Below are positions 1-9,489 of a stretch of 64,000 nt of DNA, piece after piece (the stretch's first letter is position 1; each line of letters opens with the position of its first letter). This DNA is from Thiothrix fructosivorans (lineage in GTDB: Bacteria; Pseudomonadota; Gammaproteobacteria; Thiotrichales; Thiotrichaceae): the NCBI RefSeq assembly GCF_017349355.1, contig NZ_JAFMPM010000008.1, forward strand, positions 186,001-250,000. The letters run 5' to 3'. The notes under the pieces were generated by a model. The model had not been told where the DNA came from. It did no database searches and saw only the letters and a program-made list of their open reading frames with translations. The position numbers and the translations under genes were made by a program.

Positions 1-2
1 CG

Positions 3-986
3 TGGGATGACTGGATTTTGCTGGGTATCGCGCTCGGTTTGGGCATGTTGAGCAAATATACGATGGGCATTTTTCTGGTATCCGCCCTGATGTACGTGTT
101 TGTGGCACGACGTTTTGATCTGCTGCGTAATCCCAAAGCGTGGGGCGCTGTGCTGGTCATGTTGCTGATCATTGCGCCGAATTTGTGGTGGAACTGGCAG
201 CATGATTTCCCCACGTTCAAACATACCGCCGACATTGCTGCCGGTAGCGCCCAAGGCACGTTGCATTGGGATGAGTTTGGCGAATTCATTGGTGGGCAAT
301 TTGGTGTATTTGGATTGGTGTTATTCCCGTTGCTGGTGTGGGTAATCATCAAAGGACAGGTCGCACATAAGCCGCTCTTACTGAGCTTTGCCCTGCCGTT
401 TTTGCTGATCATTACCGCGCAAGCGCTGTTGGGGCGTGCCAATGCCAATTGGGCTGCTCCTACCTATGTTGCTGCCACCTTGCTAGTCGCCGCATGGTTG
501 TGGGGAAAGTGGAAAATGCTGGGTATTGCCCTGTTGTTAAATCTCCTCCTCGGTCTAGCGGTCTATCATCCTGCTCCCTTAAACCATCTGATGCACACCG
601 ATTTGCAGAAACGCCTGAAAGGCTGGGATGTGATTGGCGAGCAATACCTCGCGTTGCAACGGCAATACCCGGATGCGTTACTGCTCTCCGATGCTCGCGA
701 CGTATTAAGTGAATTGGTGTATTACGCTCGTCCGCAAGGCTTGCACGGGGTCAGTTGGAATCCGCAGCACTACTTGCGCCACCATTACGATCTGGTGACG
801 ACGCTACAGGATAAAGTGGGGCAGGATTTTTTGCTGGTTACGGTACAACCCTTGTCTGCTGACGTGTCGGGTTATTTTGCTGCCAGTTCTGCGCTCACGC
901 CGCTGCATGTGGCGATTACGTCGAACTACAAGCTGGATTACAATGTTTTCTTGCTGCAAGGTTTTAAGGGGCTGGTGTCGCAATGA
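3..986 (+). CDS. Membrane glycosyltransferase of the ArnT/PMT (GT39) type, 5' truncated
   Basis: The reading frame is open at the window edge, so the N-terminus, including the usual catalytic acidic loop, is missing. What remains is about 327 residues with five or more hydrophobic segments, a WDDW motif at the edge followed by GLGMLSKY, and a later NANWAAPTY motif. Both motifs are typical of bacterial GT39 dolichyl-phosphate-mannose/4-amino-arabinose transferase relatives, which move a sugar from a polyprenyl carrier onto an envelope acceptor in the inner membrane. Its stop overlaps the start of the PAP2 phosphatase (ATGA), so the two are translationally coupled and probably act on the same lipid-linked substrate. 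The family assignment is solid; acceptor and donor cannot be read from sequence. Confidence 0.8.
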   Translation, partial: WDDWILLGIALGLGMLSKYTMGIFLVSALMYVFVARRFDLLRNPKAWGAVLVMLLIIAPNLWWNWQHDFPTFKHTADIAAGSAQGTLHWDEFGEFIGGQFGVFGLVLFPLLVWVIIKGQVAHKPLLLSFALPFLLIITAQALLGRANANWAAPTYVAATLLVAAWLWGKWKMLGIALLLNLLLGLAVYHPAPLNHLMHTDLQKRLKGWDVIGEQYLALQRQYPDALLLSDARDVLSELVYYARPQGLHGVSWNPQHYLRHHYDLVTTLQDKVGQDFLLVTVQPLSADVSGYFAASSALTPLHVAITSNYKLDYNVFLLQGFKGLVSQ

Positions 987-1675
987 AGTTCTGGGAGAAA
1001 TACCCACAACCATGGTTGTGGTTTAACCTCGTAGTCGTGTCTACGTTGGTGTTTTGGTTTTCCAATTTAGATTTAACCGTGGCAGGGTTATTTCATCAAG
1101 CTGACCATTGGTTATTGGATGAGTTTCCACTGTGGAAAGCGCTGTTTTATGACGGTGTGCCTTATTTGGCAGGCGCAGTATTGGGGCTGAGTACCCTGTT
1201 GATTGTGGGGAGCACCGTATTGCGGCGTTGGTATCGTGTACGGTTGTACGCTGCTTACGTCTTGTTGGTGTTTCTGGTGGGGCCGGGCTTGCTGGTGAAT
1301 AGTCTGTTTAAAGATAACTGGGGTAGACCACGCCCCGTGCAAGTCGCACAACTTGGCGGGCAGGAGGCGTATGTGCCGCCGGGGTATTTTGTGCCGGATG
1401 GGCGTGGGCGTTCGTTCCCCAGTGGACACAGTTCGATTGGTTTTGCGTTTGTGGCTTTTTGGTTTTTATGGCGTAAGCGTAAACCACAATGGGCATGGTT
1501 CGCGTTATCTATGACCGTATTGCTGGGCTGTGCGATTGGTCTGACCCGCATGGCTGCGGGTGGACACTTTCTGTCAGATGTGCTGTGGTCGGGTTGGGTA
1601 GTGTTGTTTGCAGCGTGGGTGTTGTATTACCCCCTCATGCACATTCCAGAACGTGAGATAATTGTTGAGAATTAG
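983..1675 (+). CDS. PAP2-family membrane phosphatase
   Basis: A 230-residue integral membrane protein with the three PAP2 active-site signatures in order: K110 in KDNWGRPRP, PSGH with H149, and GGHFLSD with nucleophile H195 and D199. Several transmembrane segments surround them. PAP2 enzymes of this size hydrolyse undecaprenyl pyrophosphate, lipid A 1-phosphate (LpxE type) or phosphatidylglycerophosphate on the periplasmic face. The 4-nt overlap with the preceding lipid-sugar transferase suggests a role in recycling or modifying its lipid carrier or lipid A. The substrate is inference; the catalytic motifs are directly visible. Confidence 0.85.
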   Translation: MKFWEKYPQPWLWFNLVVVSTLVFWFSNLDLTVAGLFHQADHWLLDEFPLWKALFYDGVPYLAGAVLGLSTLLIVGSTVLRRWYRVRLYAAYVLLVFLVGPGLLVNSLFKDNWGRPRPVQVAQLGGQEAYVPPGYFVPDGRGRSFPSGHSSIGFAFVAFWFLWRKRKPQWAWFALSMTVLLGCAIGLTRMAAGGHFLSDVLWSGWVVLFAAWVLYYPLMHIPEREIIVEN

Positions 1676-1735
1676 GCTGACTAGATCAAGTAATCCATCA
1701 TTTTACTCTTACATTTCATAAAAATATATTATAGT

Positions 1736-1787
1736 CTCTCCCCTAAGAACTTGTCGGTTTTATCGACATCTGTTTGATTAGGGGGAG
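1736..1787 (+). promoter_or_regulatory. Leader hairpin covering the ribosome binding site of the giant cytochrome gene
   Basis: CTCCCCTAA at 1738-1746 can pair with TTAGGGGGAG at 1778-1787, which contains the Shine-Dalgarno sequence directly before the ATG at 1790. A second stem, TGTCG (1752-1756) with CGACA (1764-1768), sits inside the loop. An AT-rich stretch (1716-1734) just upstream could hold the promoter. The pairing would hide the ribosome binding site. The trigger, if any, is unknown, and I recognise no known riboswitch class. Confidence 0.4.
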
Positions 1788-1789
1788 TC

Positions 1790-4700
1790 ATGATAAAGTG
1801 GAGTGTTGCTGTTATTGGCTGGCTGTTATGGTTGGTTAGTGCATCGGTGTTTGCGGGCAAACCATTAATCACTGGAAACCCTCCCAGTACGTTGAATGTG
1901 GGCGCAAGTTATGTGTTTACGCCTACAGCGAGCGATCCAGAGAGCGACAAACTAACCTTTAGCATCAAAAAGAAACCGGTTTGGGCGACGTTTGATACAA
2001 CTACGGGTACATTGAGTGGTGTGCCGACCAGCAAGCAGGCGATTGCCTATAAGGGTATTAGCATCCAAGTCTCTGATGGTAAAGAAACAGCTTCGCTACC
2101 GGCATTTACTATCACGGTTATCAATCCCCCACCTATTATTAATGGTACACCGACGACGAGCCTCATCGTGGGTACGGCGTACCGTTTCAGTCCAGTAGCT
2201 TCTGATCCCAATCATGATGCACTAATTTTCTCCATTAAGGGTAAACCCGCGTGGGCAGCCTTTGATACTAAAACTGGGGTATTAAGTGGGACGCCTACGG
2301 CTAAACAGGCGACCGTCTACAAGAATATCAGTATTCAAGTGTCCGATGGCAAAACCAAAGTAATGCTCCCTACATTTAGCATTGCAGTGATTAATCCTCC
2401 TCCCGTCATCAGTGGGACGCCTGCAACCAGTATTATGGTGGGCAAGACCTACCGTTTTGCGCCTATTGCGTCTGACCCCAATAATGATCTACTGACTTTT
2501 TCTATTAAGGGAAAACCAACTTGGGCAGCGTTTGATGCCAAAACCGGGGTATTGAGCGGTACGCCTACCGTTAAGCAGATTAAAGTTTATAAAGGTATCA
2601 GCATTCAAGTATCGGATGGTAAGACCAAGGTGTTATTACCAACGTTTGATATTGCCGTCGTTAACAGTAGTAACTTGCCCCCGACGTTGACGGGTACGCC
2701 TAACACGCAAGTGATGGTGGGGAGTACTTACCGTTTTGTACCGAATGCTTCTGACCCTGAGAATGATCCCTTAACCTTCAGTGTGACAAACAAGCCTGCT
2801 TGGGCAAACTTTGATACCAAAACAGGCGAACTTAGCGGCACGCCCAGCGCTGCCAACGTTGGCACAACCGCCAATATCGTGATTCAAGTATCAGACGGTA
2901 AGCAACAGGTCAATCTTGCTGCGTTTTCTCTTCAGGTGCTTGCGCTTGCACCGACTACCGCGTGCCACGTCAGTTATCAAATTATCAAGCAGTGGAGCAA
3001 CGGTTTTACGGCTGATGTTACCTTAACCAATCTTGGCACGGCATGGACAGGCTGGACAGCGACATGGGATATGCCTAATGCTCAAACTTTATCCGGTTTA
3101 TGGGATGGTAATGCTAGTCAGTCGGGTAGTCTCGTTACGGTGACTAATATGAATTGGAACGGTGCTATCGCTAAAGAAGGTAAGGTCACATTTGGTTTCA
3201 ATGGTGTGCATAGCGGCACAAATAATATACCCACCAATGTATCGGTCAATGGCGTGTTGTGTTCCGGTAATGCTGAACCACCCCTACCGCCCGTGGTTGC
3301 TTGCGATGTGACCTACACGCTGGTGTCAGAATGGGATGCTGGCTATACGGCTGATATTTACATCAAAAATACCGGTGATGAGGTTAGCGATTGGACGGTC
3401 GCGTGGGATATGCCAGATGGTCAGAAAATTACGGGTATGTGGAATGGCACGCCCAAACAAACGGCCAGCCATGTCGATGTTACCAATGCTGGTTGGAATC
3501 GTATTGTTGCTAAAGGTGGTAATCTGCAATTTGGTTTTAACGGTATTCATCAAGGTTTGAATCGTACTCCCGGTAATATTGCTCTCAATGGCGTGAAATG
3601 TGGCGGGCAAATCGATCCGCCGCCGCCGCCACCACCAGCGTGTGAGGTCAAATACCAGATCCAGAAAGATTGGGGACAAGGTTTTACGGGGACGGTTGAC
3701 ATTAAAAATACGGGCGCACCGTGGAATGGGTGGAAAACCACTTGGACGATGCCAACCGGACAAATCGTGACAGGCGGCTGGAATGCTCAAATCACTCAGG
3801 CGGCTGATAAAGTGACAGCAACGCACGTTGACAGCAATAAAATAGTACGACAGAACAATAGCCTGTCGTTTGGTTTCAATGCGTCGCTGTCTGGATTAAA
3901 TGTTGCCCCGATTGATGTGGCGGTGAATGGCACGCGTTGTACGGGGCAATCTGATGTGTTGGTGTTGCCCCCCAAAGCGCCGACGGCATTAAAAGCACTG
4001 CTGGTGGATAATAATTACGTTACTCTGACATGGCAGGATAATAGTACCAACGAGAGCAATATGTTACTGGAACGTCGCGCCGACAGCGGTAGCTGGAGCG
4101 TATTCGCCACATTGGCGGCTGATACCGTGACTTATCAGGACAAAACCCTTGGCGTTGGTGTGACCTATGAGTATCGCTTGAAAGCCGTCAATGCTTCGGG
4201 GGCATCGGCCTACACCAGTACGGTGAGTACCAAGCGTCAAGATCGCACGGACATCCGCGCCGCGATGCTGGTGAACAACTGTGCGGCTTGCCATGGTACA
4301 GATGGTTATAGCGTCGGTCCCGGCACACCGTCTATTGCGGGTCTAAGCAAGAATTATCTGGTGCGTACCATGAAGGCATATCGTACAGGGGAACGTGCTT
4401 CCAGTGTCATGAATCGGATTGCCAAAGGTTACACTGATACGCAAATTGAACGTGTGGCGGATTACCTCGCTAAACTGCCTTACAAAGCTGCCAAACAAAC
4501 CACAAATGCTACCTTGGTAGCACGCGGTAAAGTTGTTCATGAAAGTAATTGCCAGTTCTGCCATGCGGGATCAGGTAACGATATGGGCTTTACCGGTACA
4601 TTGTTAGATGGGCAATGGTCAACCTACTTACACGCTACCCTGCAGGATTACTATGCTGGTCGTAACAGCAATGTACCCACAGAAATGGCGCACCAACTCA

Positions 4701-6877
4701 AAAATCTCAAAACCCAGTTTGGTGATGATGTGTTGCTCGCACTGGCGCAATATTACGCTTCAGATAAGACGATTGATGATAATGATCCGGGTGATGATGG
4801 TGATCCTACGGTATTGCCTCTTGTGCCGACAGGTCTAAACGCCACGGCGATTGATAGCAGCAAGGTTAATCTGAGTTGGAAAGACAACAGTGATAACGAA
4901 ACAGGTTTCCGTGTACAACGTCGTGCTGCGGGGGCAGGTGATGCTGGCTGGGTAGTCGTCGCAGAATTGGGCAGCAATACCGTTACTTACACGGATACCA
5001 GCGCTGTGCTGGGGATAACCCATGATTATCGTGTGGTAGCTTTTAATACGGTAGGCAGTGTCTTCAGTACAGTGGTGAGTGTCACCTTACCCACCGCCTT
5101 ACAGTATGGGAAAATGCAGTACCAGCGACAGGGATGTGCAAGCTGTCATGGTGTAGAGGGTACCGGTGGTTTCACTAAAGTGGTATTGACCACCTATACC
5201 GCCAGCCAGTTGAGCAACTTGACTACGATTATCCAAGATACCATGCCACCGGGGAATCCCGGTGCGTGTACAGGAAACTGTGCCTCTGCAATTGCAACTT
5301 ATATTACGGATGTGTTGACACCGGCTGCGACGGATGGCGGTGATGATGATACCCAGGCTTGTTTAGGTGCTGCTCCTTCAGGAGTACGCAGTTTGCGCTT
5401 ATTGACGCGGCTGGAATACCAGAACACCGTTAATGACCTGCTGGGTTTGAATTTGAATCTGGTTAATAGTTTACCGGATGAAAATCAGGTGGGAGGTTTC
5501 GACAATAACATTGAGCAGAATCAGATCTCCAGCTTGCGTATGGATGCGTACTTGAGCCAAGCGGAAAAAATTGCTGCGCAAGGTGTTCTGGAAAGCTGGA
5601 ATAAAATCGTGTCTTGTACCCAGCAGGACACTGTTTGCGCACGGCAATTTATTCAGAGCTTTGGTAAACGTGCTTTCCGCCGCCCATTGACTACGACAGA
5701 AGTGAATACCTTCGCCGCCAACTTCAGCGCTGTTGCTTTCAAGGATGCGGTGGAAAAAACCGTGATGAGTATGTTGGTGTCGCCCAATTTCCTGTATCGC
5801 ACTGAATTGGGCGAATTGCAGGCAAATGGTACGTACAAGCTCACCCCGTATGAAGTTGCCAGTAGCTTGTCGTATTTGTTCTGGGGGTCGATGCCAGATG
5901 ATACGTTGTTTTTAGCGGCTGATCAGAATGCTTTAGAGACGCCAGCACAACGCATTAGTCAAGCGTCCCGTCTTTTAGCAGCTTCTCGTAGCCGTCAGCA
6001 AGTGGGTAATTTCGTTGGGCAATGGTTGCTGAAAGCCAGCCCGTTCAGTCTGCCATCCAAGGATGCCACGGTTTACCCTGCGTATACCGATGCGGTGAAA
6101 GCAGCACTGTCACAAGAATTGATCAACTTCTTCAACTACGTGACGTTCGATTCCACCCAGACCTTCCGCGAGTTGTATACCGCCGATTATGTAATTGCCA
6201 ATAAGACGTTGGCTGACTTCTACCACCTGAATGGGCCGACGGGCAGCGCGTTTGAGAAAACGCCCGTTGCTGATGGTTCCCGCACGGGCTTGCTGACGCT
6301 GGGTTCCGTGCTGGCTCGCTATGCCAACAGTAACGAATCGCATCCGTTCAAGCGTGGGCGGTTCTTCTTTGAGCGCATTTTGTGCCACGATTTGCCAGAG
6401 CCTGCCAACTTTGGGTTGGTACAGCCGCCAGACCCTGATCCGAATATGACTACGCGGCAACGCTTTGACTTTCACAGCAAGTCGTTTCCAGCGTGCTACA
6501 GTTGCCACCAATACATGGATGGTCCCGGCTTTGGCTTTGAAAATTATGATGGGGCAGGGCAATACCGCAAGTTTGAAAACGGCAATCTAATCACTGCCAA
6601 CGCTATCTTGCGGGGTATGGAAACCTATACGCCGACGGAGGAGTTGACCTTTAACGACCTCAATCACCTGAGTCAGTTTGTCGCGGATAGTCCGAGTGCT
6701 GCGCAATGCGTGGCACGGCAATATTACCGTTACACCACCGGGCATCAGGAAACCACGGCGGACAAGTGTGCGCTGGACAGTTACCTGCAAACTTATAAGG
6801 ACAATGGCTACAACCTGCAAACCATGTTGCTCAGCATTGTTAATGCACCCAACTTCACTTTGCGTCGGGCGCAATAA
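1790..6877 (+). CDS. Exported multidomain CBM2 / cytochrome c / DUF1592 protein
   Basis: 1695 residues. A signal peptide ends near residue 22 (SVFAG). Four Ig-like putative cadherin/He_PIG repeats follow (about 24-388), the first three nearly identical. Three CBM2-type carbohydrate-binding domains start at the ACHVSY, ACDVTY and ACEVKY motifs (about 391-494, 504-605, 617-719). Then come a fibronectin III domain (727-814), c-type haem motifs CAACH (831) and CQFCH (921), a second fibronectin III (1010-1098) and CASCH (1116). From about 1189 it carries the DUF1587-DUF1595-DUF1592-DUF1588-DUF1585 set, including CYSCH at 1569. DUF1592 sets are known mainly from planctomycetes and are usually paired with DUF1552, as here. 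The likely role is an outer-surface, polysaccharide-bound electron carrier or oxidoreductase. No enzymatic activity can be assigned. Domain order is seen; function is inference. Confidence 0.85.
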   Translation: MIKWSVAVIGWLLWLVSASVFAGKPLITGNPPSTLNVGASYVFTPTASDPESDKLTFSIKKKPVWATFDTTTGTLSGVPTSKQAIAYKGISIQVSDGKETASLPAFTITVINPPPIINGTPTTSLIVGTAYRFSPVASDPNHDALIFSIKGKPAWAAFDTKTGVLSGTPTAKQATVYKNISIQVSDGKTKVMLPTFSIAVINPPPVISGTPATSIMVGKTYRFAPIASDPNNDLLTFSIKGKPTWAAFDAKTGVLSGTPTVKQIKVYKGISIQVSDGKTKVLLPTFDIAVVNSSNLPPTLTGTPNTQVMVGSTYRFVPNASDPENDPLTFSVTNKPAWANFDTKTGELSGTPSAANVGTTANIVIQVSDGKQQVNLAAFSLQVLALAPTTACHVSYQIIKQWSNGFTADVTLTNLGTAWTGWTATWDMPNAQTLSGLWDGNASQSGSLVTVTNMNWNGAIAKEGKVTFGFNGVHSGTNNIPTNVSVNGVLCSGNAEPPLPPVVACDVTYTLVSEWDAGYTADIYIKNTGDEVSDWTVAWDMPDGQKITGMWNGTPKQTASHVDVTNAGWNRIVAKGGNLQFGFNGIHQGLNRTPGNIALNGVKCGGQIDPPPPPPPACEVKYQIQKDWGQGFTGTVDIKNTGAPWNGWKTTWTMPTGQIVTGGWNAQITQAADKVTATHVDSNKIVRQNNSLSFGFNASLSGLNVAPIDVAVNGTRCTGQSDVLVLPPKAPTALKALLVDNNYVTLTWQDNSTNESNMLLERRADSGSWSVFATLAADTVTYQDKTLGVGVTYEYRLKAVNASGASAYTSTVSTKRQDRTDIRAAMLVNNCAACHGTDGYSVGPGTPSIAGLSKNYLVRTMKAYRTGERASSVMNRIAKGYTDTQIERVADYLAKLPYKAAKQTTNATLVARGKVVHESNCQFCHAGSGNDMGFTGTLLDGQWSTYLHATLQDYYAGRNSNVPTEMAHQLKNLKTQFGDDVLLALAQYYASDKTIDDNDPGDDGDPTVLPLVPTGLNATAIDSSKVNLSWKDNSDNETGFRVQRRAAGAGDAGWVVVAELGSNTVTYTDTSAVLGITHDYRVVAFNTVGSVFSTVVSVTLPTALQYGKMQYQRQGCASCHGVEGTGGFTKVVLTTYTASQLSNLTTIIQDTMPPGNPGACTGNCASAIATYITDVLTPAATDGGDDDTQACLGAAPSGVRSLRLLTRLEYQNTVNDLLGLNLNLVNSLPDENQVGGFDNNIEQNQISSLRMDAYLSQAEKIAAQGVLESWNKIVSCTQQDTVCARQFIQSFGKRAFRRPLTTTEVNTFAANFSAVAFKDAVEKTVMSMLVSPNFLYRTELGELQANGTYKLTPYEVASSLSYLFWGSMPDDTLFLAADQNALETPAQRISQASRLLAASRSRQQVGNFVGQWLLKASPFSLPSKDATVYPAYTDAVKAALSQELINFFNYVTFDSTQTFRELYTADYVIANKTLADFYHLNGPTGSAFEKTPVADGSRTGLLTLGSVLARYANSNESHPFKRGRFFFERILCHDLPEPANFGLVQPPDPDPNMTTRQRFDFHSKSFPACYSCHQYMDGPGFGFENYDGAGQYRKFENGNLITANAILRGMETYTPTEELTFNDLNHLSQFVADSPSAAQCVARQYYRYTTGHQETTADKCALDSYLQTYKDNGYNLQTMLLSIVNAPNFTLRRAQ
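1861..2950 (+). repeat. Four tandem Ig-like repeats within the giant cytochrome gene
   Basis: Each unit is about 270-285 bp and encodes roughly 90-95 residues with a shared core: YRF near the start, SDPxxD, F(S/T)IKGKP, WAxFDxKTG, LSGTP and IQVSDGK. Units 1-3 are close enough at DNA level to suggest recent internal duplication. Unit 4 has diverged and lost the K-rich segment after LSGTP. Confidence 0.8.
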
Positions 6878-6889
6878 GGGGATCGCCAC

Positions 6890-8161
6890 ATGAGTATCAG
6901 TCAAGACCGCCGTCAGTTTATGAAATGGATCGCTGCTGCCGGACTCGGCGCAGCCACACTGCCATTTGCGAGCATGGCGTATGCCGGTGAAGCGCCGCGT
7001 CGCGCCATTTTCGTGTTTTTCCCCGATGGGATGCGCCCGGAAAATTGGCACGCACAAGGCACGGGGACTAACTTTATTCTGCCAGCCATGACGGCTCCAC
7101 TGGAGCGGGTTCGTCAGCACTGCGTCTTCCTCAGTGGGGTGGACATGAAAGGCCCCGGTTCCACCCATGAGGGCGGCACACTCAAACTGTTGACGGGCGC
7201 GGATGGTATGTCATCCGACAAGGCGGTTTCGCTGGATTATCATCTGGCGCAAGCGTTCAAAAGTCAGACCATACGCCCGCACCTTAACCTTGTTATCGTA
7301 CCGACATGGGGCGTTACCGCTATTACCTATGATTACAATGGGGTGCAGGTGTTGCCAGAACCCAATCCACTGGCTGCGTTTGAATCCTTGTTTGGCACGA
7401 ATGCGCAAAGTAACTTTATAGCTCAACGCCGCATCAGCGTGTTGGATCAATCCTTAGCAGAACTCAATGCTTTACGTACCAAACTAGGTGCTATTGAAAA
7501 AGCCAAGTTAGATATGCACGTTGAGTCTGTGCGCGAAATTGAGAAGAAATTGACAGCGAATGTCGGTGCGTGTGCGGCATGGAATTTCAATCCTACGGGG
7601 TTCAAGGTCGATCCCAACAAAGGCTATTGGCAAGGTGCGGAGTATCGTGATCCTTACAAAATGGGTGTCATCAGTGATTTGCACCGCGATATTGCCGTTC
7701 ATGCATTAGCCTGCGATTTAACCCGCGTTGTTACCCTGAAATGGTCGCAAGGGGTCAATGAAAACCTTGTTCCTGAATCGGGCAGCAGTATGACGTGTCA
7801 CGGTGCTTCTCATTCGGGCGGGGAAGAGTTCATCAAGATCAAAGCGTGGTATACCGAACATTTGGCGCGGTTGATTGAACAGTTAGCCAGCGTGCCGGAA
7901 GGCAGCGGTACGTTGCTGGATAATACCGTTATTTTCGTTGGTAGTGATCTGTCCAATGGTGGCTGGCACAACCATACTGATATGCCATTCATTATTGCAG
8001 GTGGCAAGAATGCCGGTATCACGGGGGGGCGCAGCCTGAAATTCAGTGGTACGCCGCACAATAAGATTCTGGTGTCTGTCGCCCAGTTCATGGGGTTAAA
8101 CATCAACAGTTTCGGTAATCAAGACAGCAATCCAGGGCCACTGCCCGGTTTGATCGGTTAA
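6890..8161 (+). CDS. Tat-exported DUF1552 protein
   Basis: 423 residues with a twin-arginine signal (DRRQFMKW, then a short hydrophobic stretch ending SMAYA). The body matches the DUF1552 family: PRRAIFVFFPDGMRPENWH near the mature N-terminus, HEGGTLKLLTG, and a C-terminal histidine-rich segment NGGWHNHTDMPFIIAGG. DUF1552 proteins resemble the sulfatase/alkaline phosphatase fold but lack an established reaction. They are almost always encoded next to DUF1592 proteins, and the gene starts 13 nt after the DUF1592 stop. Tat export implies folding, perhaps with a cofactor, before transport. Probably a periplasmic partner of the preceding protein. Confidence 0.85.
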   Translation: MSISQDRRQFMKWIAAAGLGAATLPFASMAYAGEAPRRAIFVFFPDGMRPENWHAQGTGTNFILPAMTAPLERVRQHCVFLSGVDMKGPGSTHEGGTLKLLTGADGMSSDKAVSLDYHLAQAFKSQTIRPHLNLVIVPTWGVTAITYDYNGVQVLPEPNPLAAFESLFGTNAQSNFIAQRRISVLDQSLAELNALRTKLGAIEKAKLDMHVESVREIEKKLTANVGACAAWNFNPTGFKVDPNKGYWQGAEYRDPYKMGVISDLHRDIAVHALACDLTRVVTLKWSQGVNENLVPESGSSMTCHGASHSGGEEFIKIKAWYTEHLARLIEQLASVPEGSGTLLDNTVIFVGSDLSNGGWHNHTDMPFIIAGGKNAGITGGRSLKFSGTPHNKILVSVAQFMGLNINSFGNQDSNPGPLPGLIG

Positions 8162-8174
8162 GGAGGGGCAGATC

Positions 8175-9485
8175 ATGATGGAAACGCATAATAGCCGTCG
8201 CAGAACATTCCTGAAAACGTTGGCAGCGAGTGCCGCTGTTAGTGCTTTGGGGTTTCCTGCCATTACGAGAGCAGCGGGGCAACGTGTAGTGGTGATCGGC
8301 GGGGGCACTGGTGGGGCAACGGTCGCCAAATACCTGCGCCGCTTGGATAACACGTTAGACGTAACCCTGATCGAAAAGAATGCGATTTACACCACCTGTT
8401 ACATGAGTAACGAAGTCTTGAGCGGTGATCGTACCTTGGAATCGCTGCAATTTAACTACGATGGTCTGAAAGCCCACGGTGTCAAAATCGTCACGGATGA
8501 AGTGACGGGTATTAATTATGACGGCAAGCTAGTGCTGACTAAGGGCGGTATCAGCTACCCGTATGACCGTTGCGTGGTGTCGCCGGGGATTGATTTCCGT
8601 TACGACCAGATTGCGGGGTACAGCGAAGCGGCGATTGAAACCATTCCTCATGCATGGAAAGCGGGGGCGCAAACCGTGGTATTGCGTAACCAACTCCTCG
8701 CGATGCCTAACGGTGGAACGGTGGTGATTGCCGCGCCACCCAACCCTTACCGTTGCCCACCTGCGCCGTATGAACGTGCCAGCCAGATTGCCTATTACTT
8801 GAAGCAACACAAACCCAATTCCAAGGTCATTATTCTTGATCCGAAGACCAGCTTTACCAAACAGGCATTGTTTGAACAGGCATGGACAGAGCTGTACGGC
8901 TACAAAACCAGCAATGCCATGATCGAATGGTGGTCGGGTGATACCAAAGCGGCGGGTGTGGTGGGTGTCGATGTGGCTTCCAAAACGGCGATTACCCAGT
9001 TTGGTGATCGGGTACAAGGCGCAGTACTGAATGTGATTCCGCCGCAAAAAGCGGGCAAATTGGCGTTTGATGCGGATTTGGTGGATAGCACGGGTTGGTG
9101 TCCGGTTAATAAGCTGACGTTTGAATCGACTCGCCATGCCAATGTGCATGTGATTGGTGATGCCTGTATGGCGGATGCCTTACCTAAATCTGGTTTTGCG
9201 GCGAATTCGGAAGGGAAAGTCTGCGCTGCTGCCATTTACGCGCTGCTTAATGGGCAAGAAGTGGAAAGCCCGTCATTTTCCAACGGCTGTTATAGTCTGG
9301 TCGGCAAGGATTACGCGATTTCGGTGGTGGGGGTGTATCGGCTGTCGGATGATGGCAAATTGGTGGAAAGTATTCCGGGCAGTGGTGGCGTATCTTCCGC
9401 CACGGCAACTGCCCAAGATCGTTTGTTTGATGCTAGTTATGCGTATAGCTGGTACAACAACTTCACACAGGACGTGTTCAAGTAA
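8175..9485 (+). CDS. fccB: Flavocytochrome c sulfide dehydrogenase-type flavoprotein (FccB-like)
   Basis: 436 residues with a Tat signal (SRRRTFLKTL). The N-terminal Rossmann motif VVIGGGTGGATVAKYL is followed by TTCYMSNEVLSG, whose C75 matches the cysteine that covalently binds FAD in FccB. C309 in GWCPVN matches the second redox cysteine. A FCSD C-terminal domain closes the protein. FccB oxidises periplasmic sulfide to polysulfide and normally passes electrons to a dihaem cytochrome FccA. No fccA lies here; the nearest haem protein is the giant cytochrome two genes upstream. The start is preceded by a strong GGAGG. A second ATG directly follows, so the start could be one codon later. High family confidence; the electron acceptor is unknown. 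Confidence 0.88.
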   Translation: MMETHNSRRRTFLKTLAASAAVSALGFPAITRAAGQRVVVIGGGTGGATVAKYLRRLDNTLDVTLIEKNAIYTTCYMSNEVLSGDRTLESLQFNYDGLKAHGVKIVTDEVTGINYDGKLVLTKGGISYPYDRCVVSPGIDFRYDQIAGYSEAAIETIPHAWKAGAQTVVLRNQLLAMPNGGTVVIAAPPNPYRCPPAPYERASQIAYYLKQHKPNSKVIILDPKTSFTKQALFEQAWTELYGYKTSNAMIEWWSGDTKAAGVVGVDVASKTAITQFGDRVQGAVLNVIPPQKAGKLAFDADLVDSTGWCPVNKLTFESTRHANVHVIGDACMADALPKSGFAANSEGKVCAAAIYALLNGQEVESPSFSNGCYSLVGKDYAISVVGVYRLSDDGKLVESIPGSGGVSSATATAQDRLFDASYAYSWYNNFTQDVFK

Positions 9486-9489
9486 GAAT

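Noticed and set aside
1736-1787. Cyclic-di-GMP or other known riboswitch before the giant cytochrome gene
   Set aside because: The conserved bases of known classes are absent; it is reported only as a hairpin leader.
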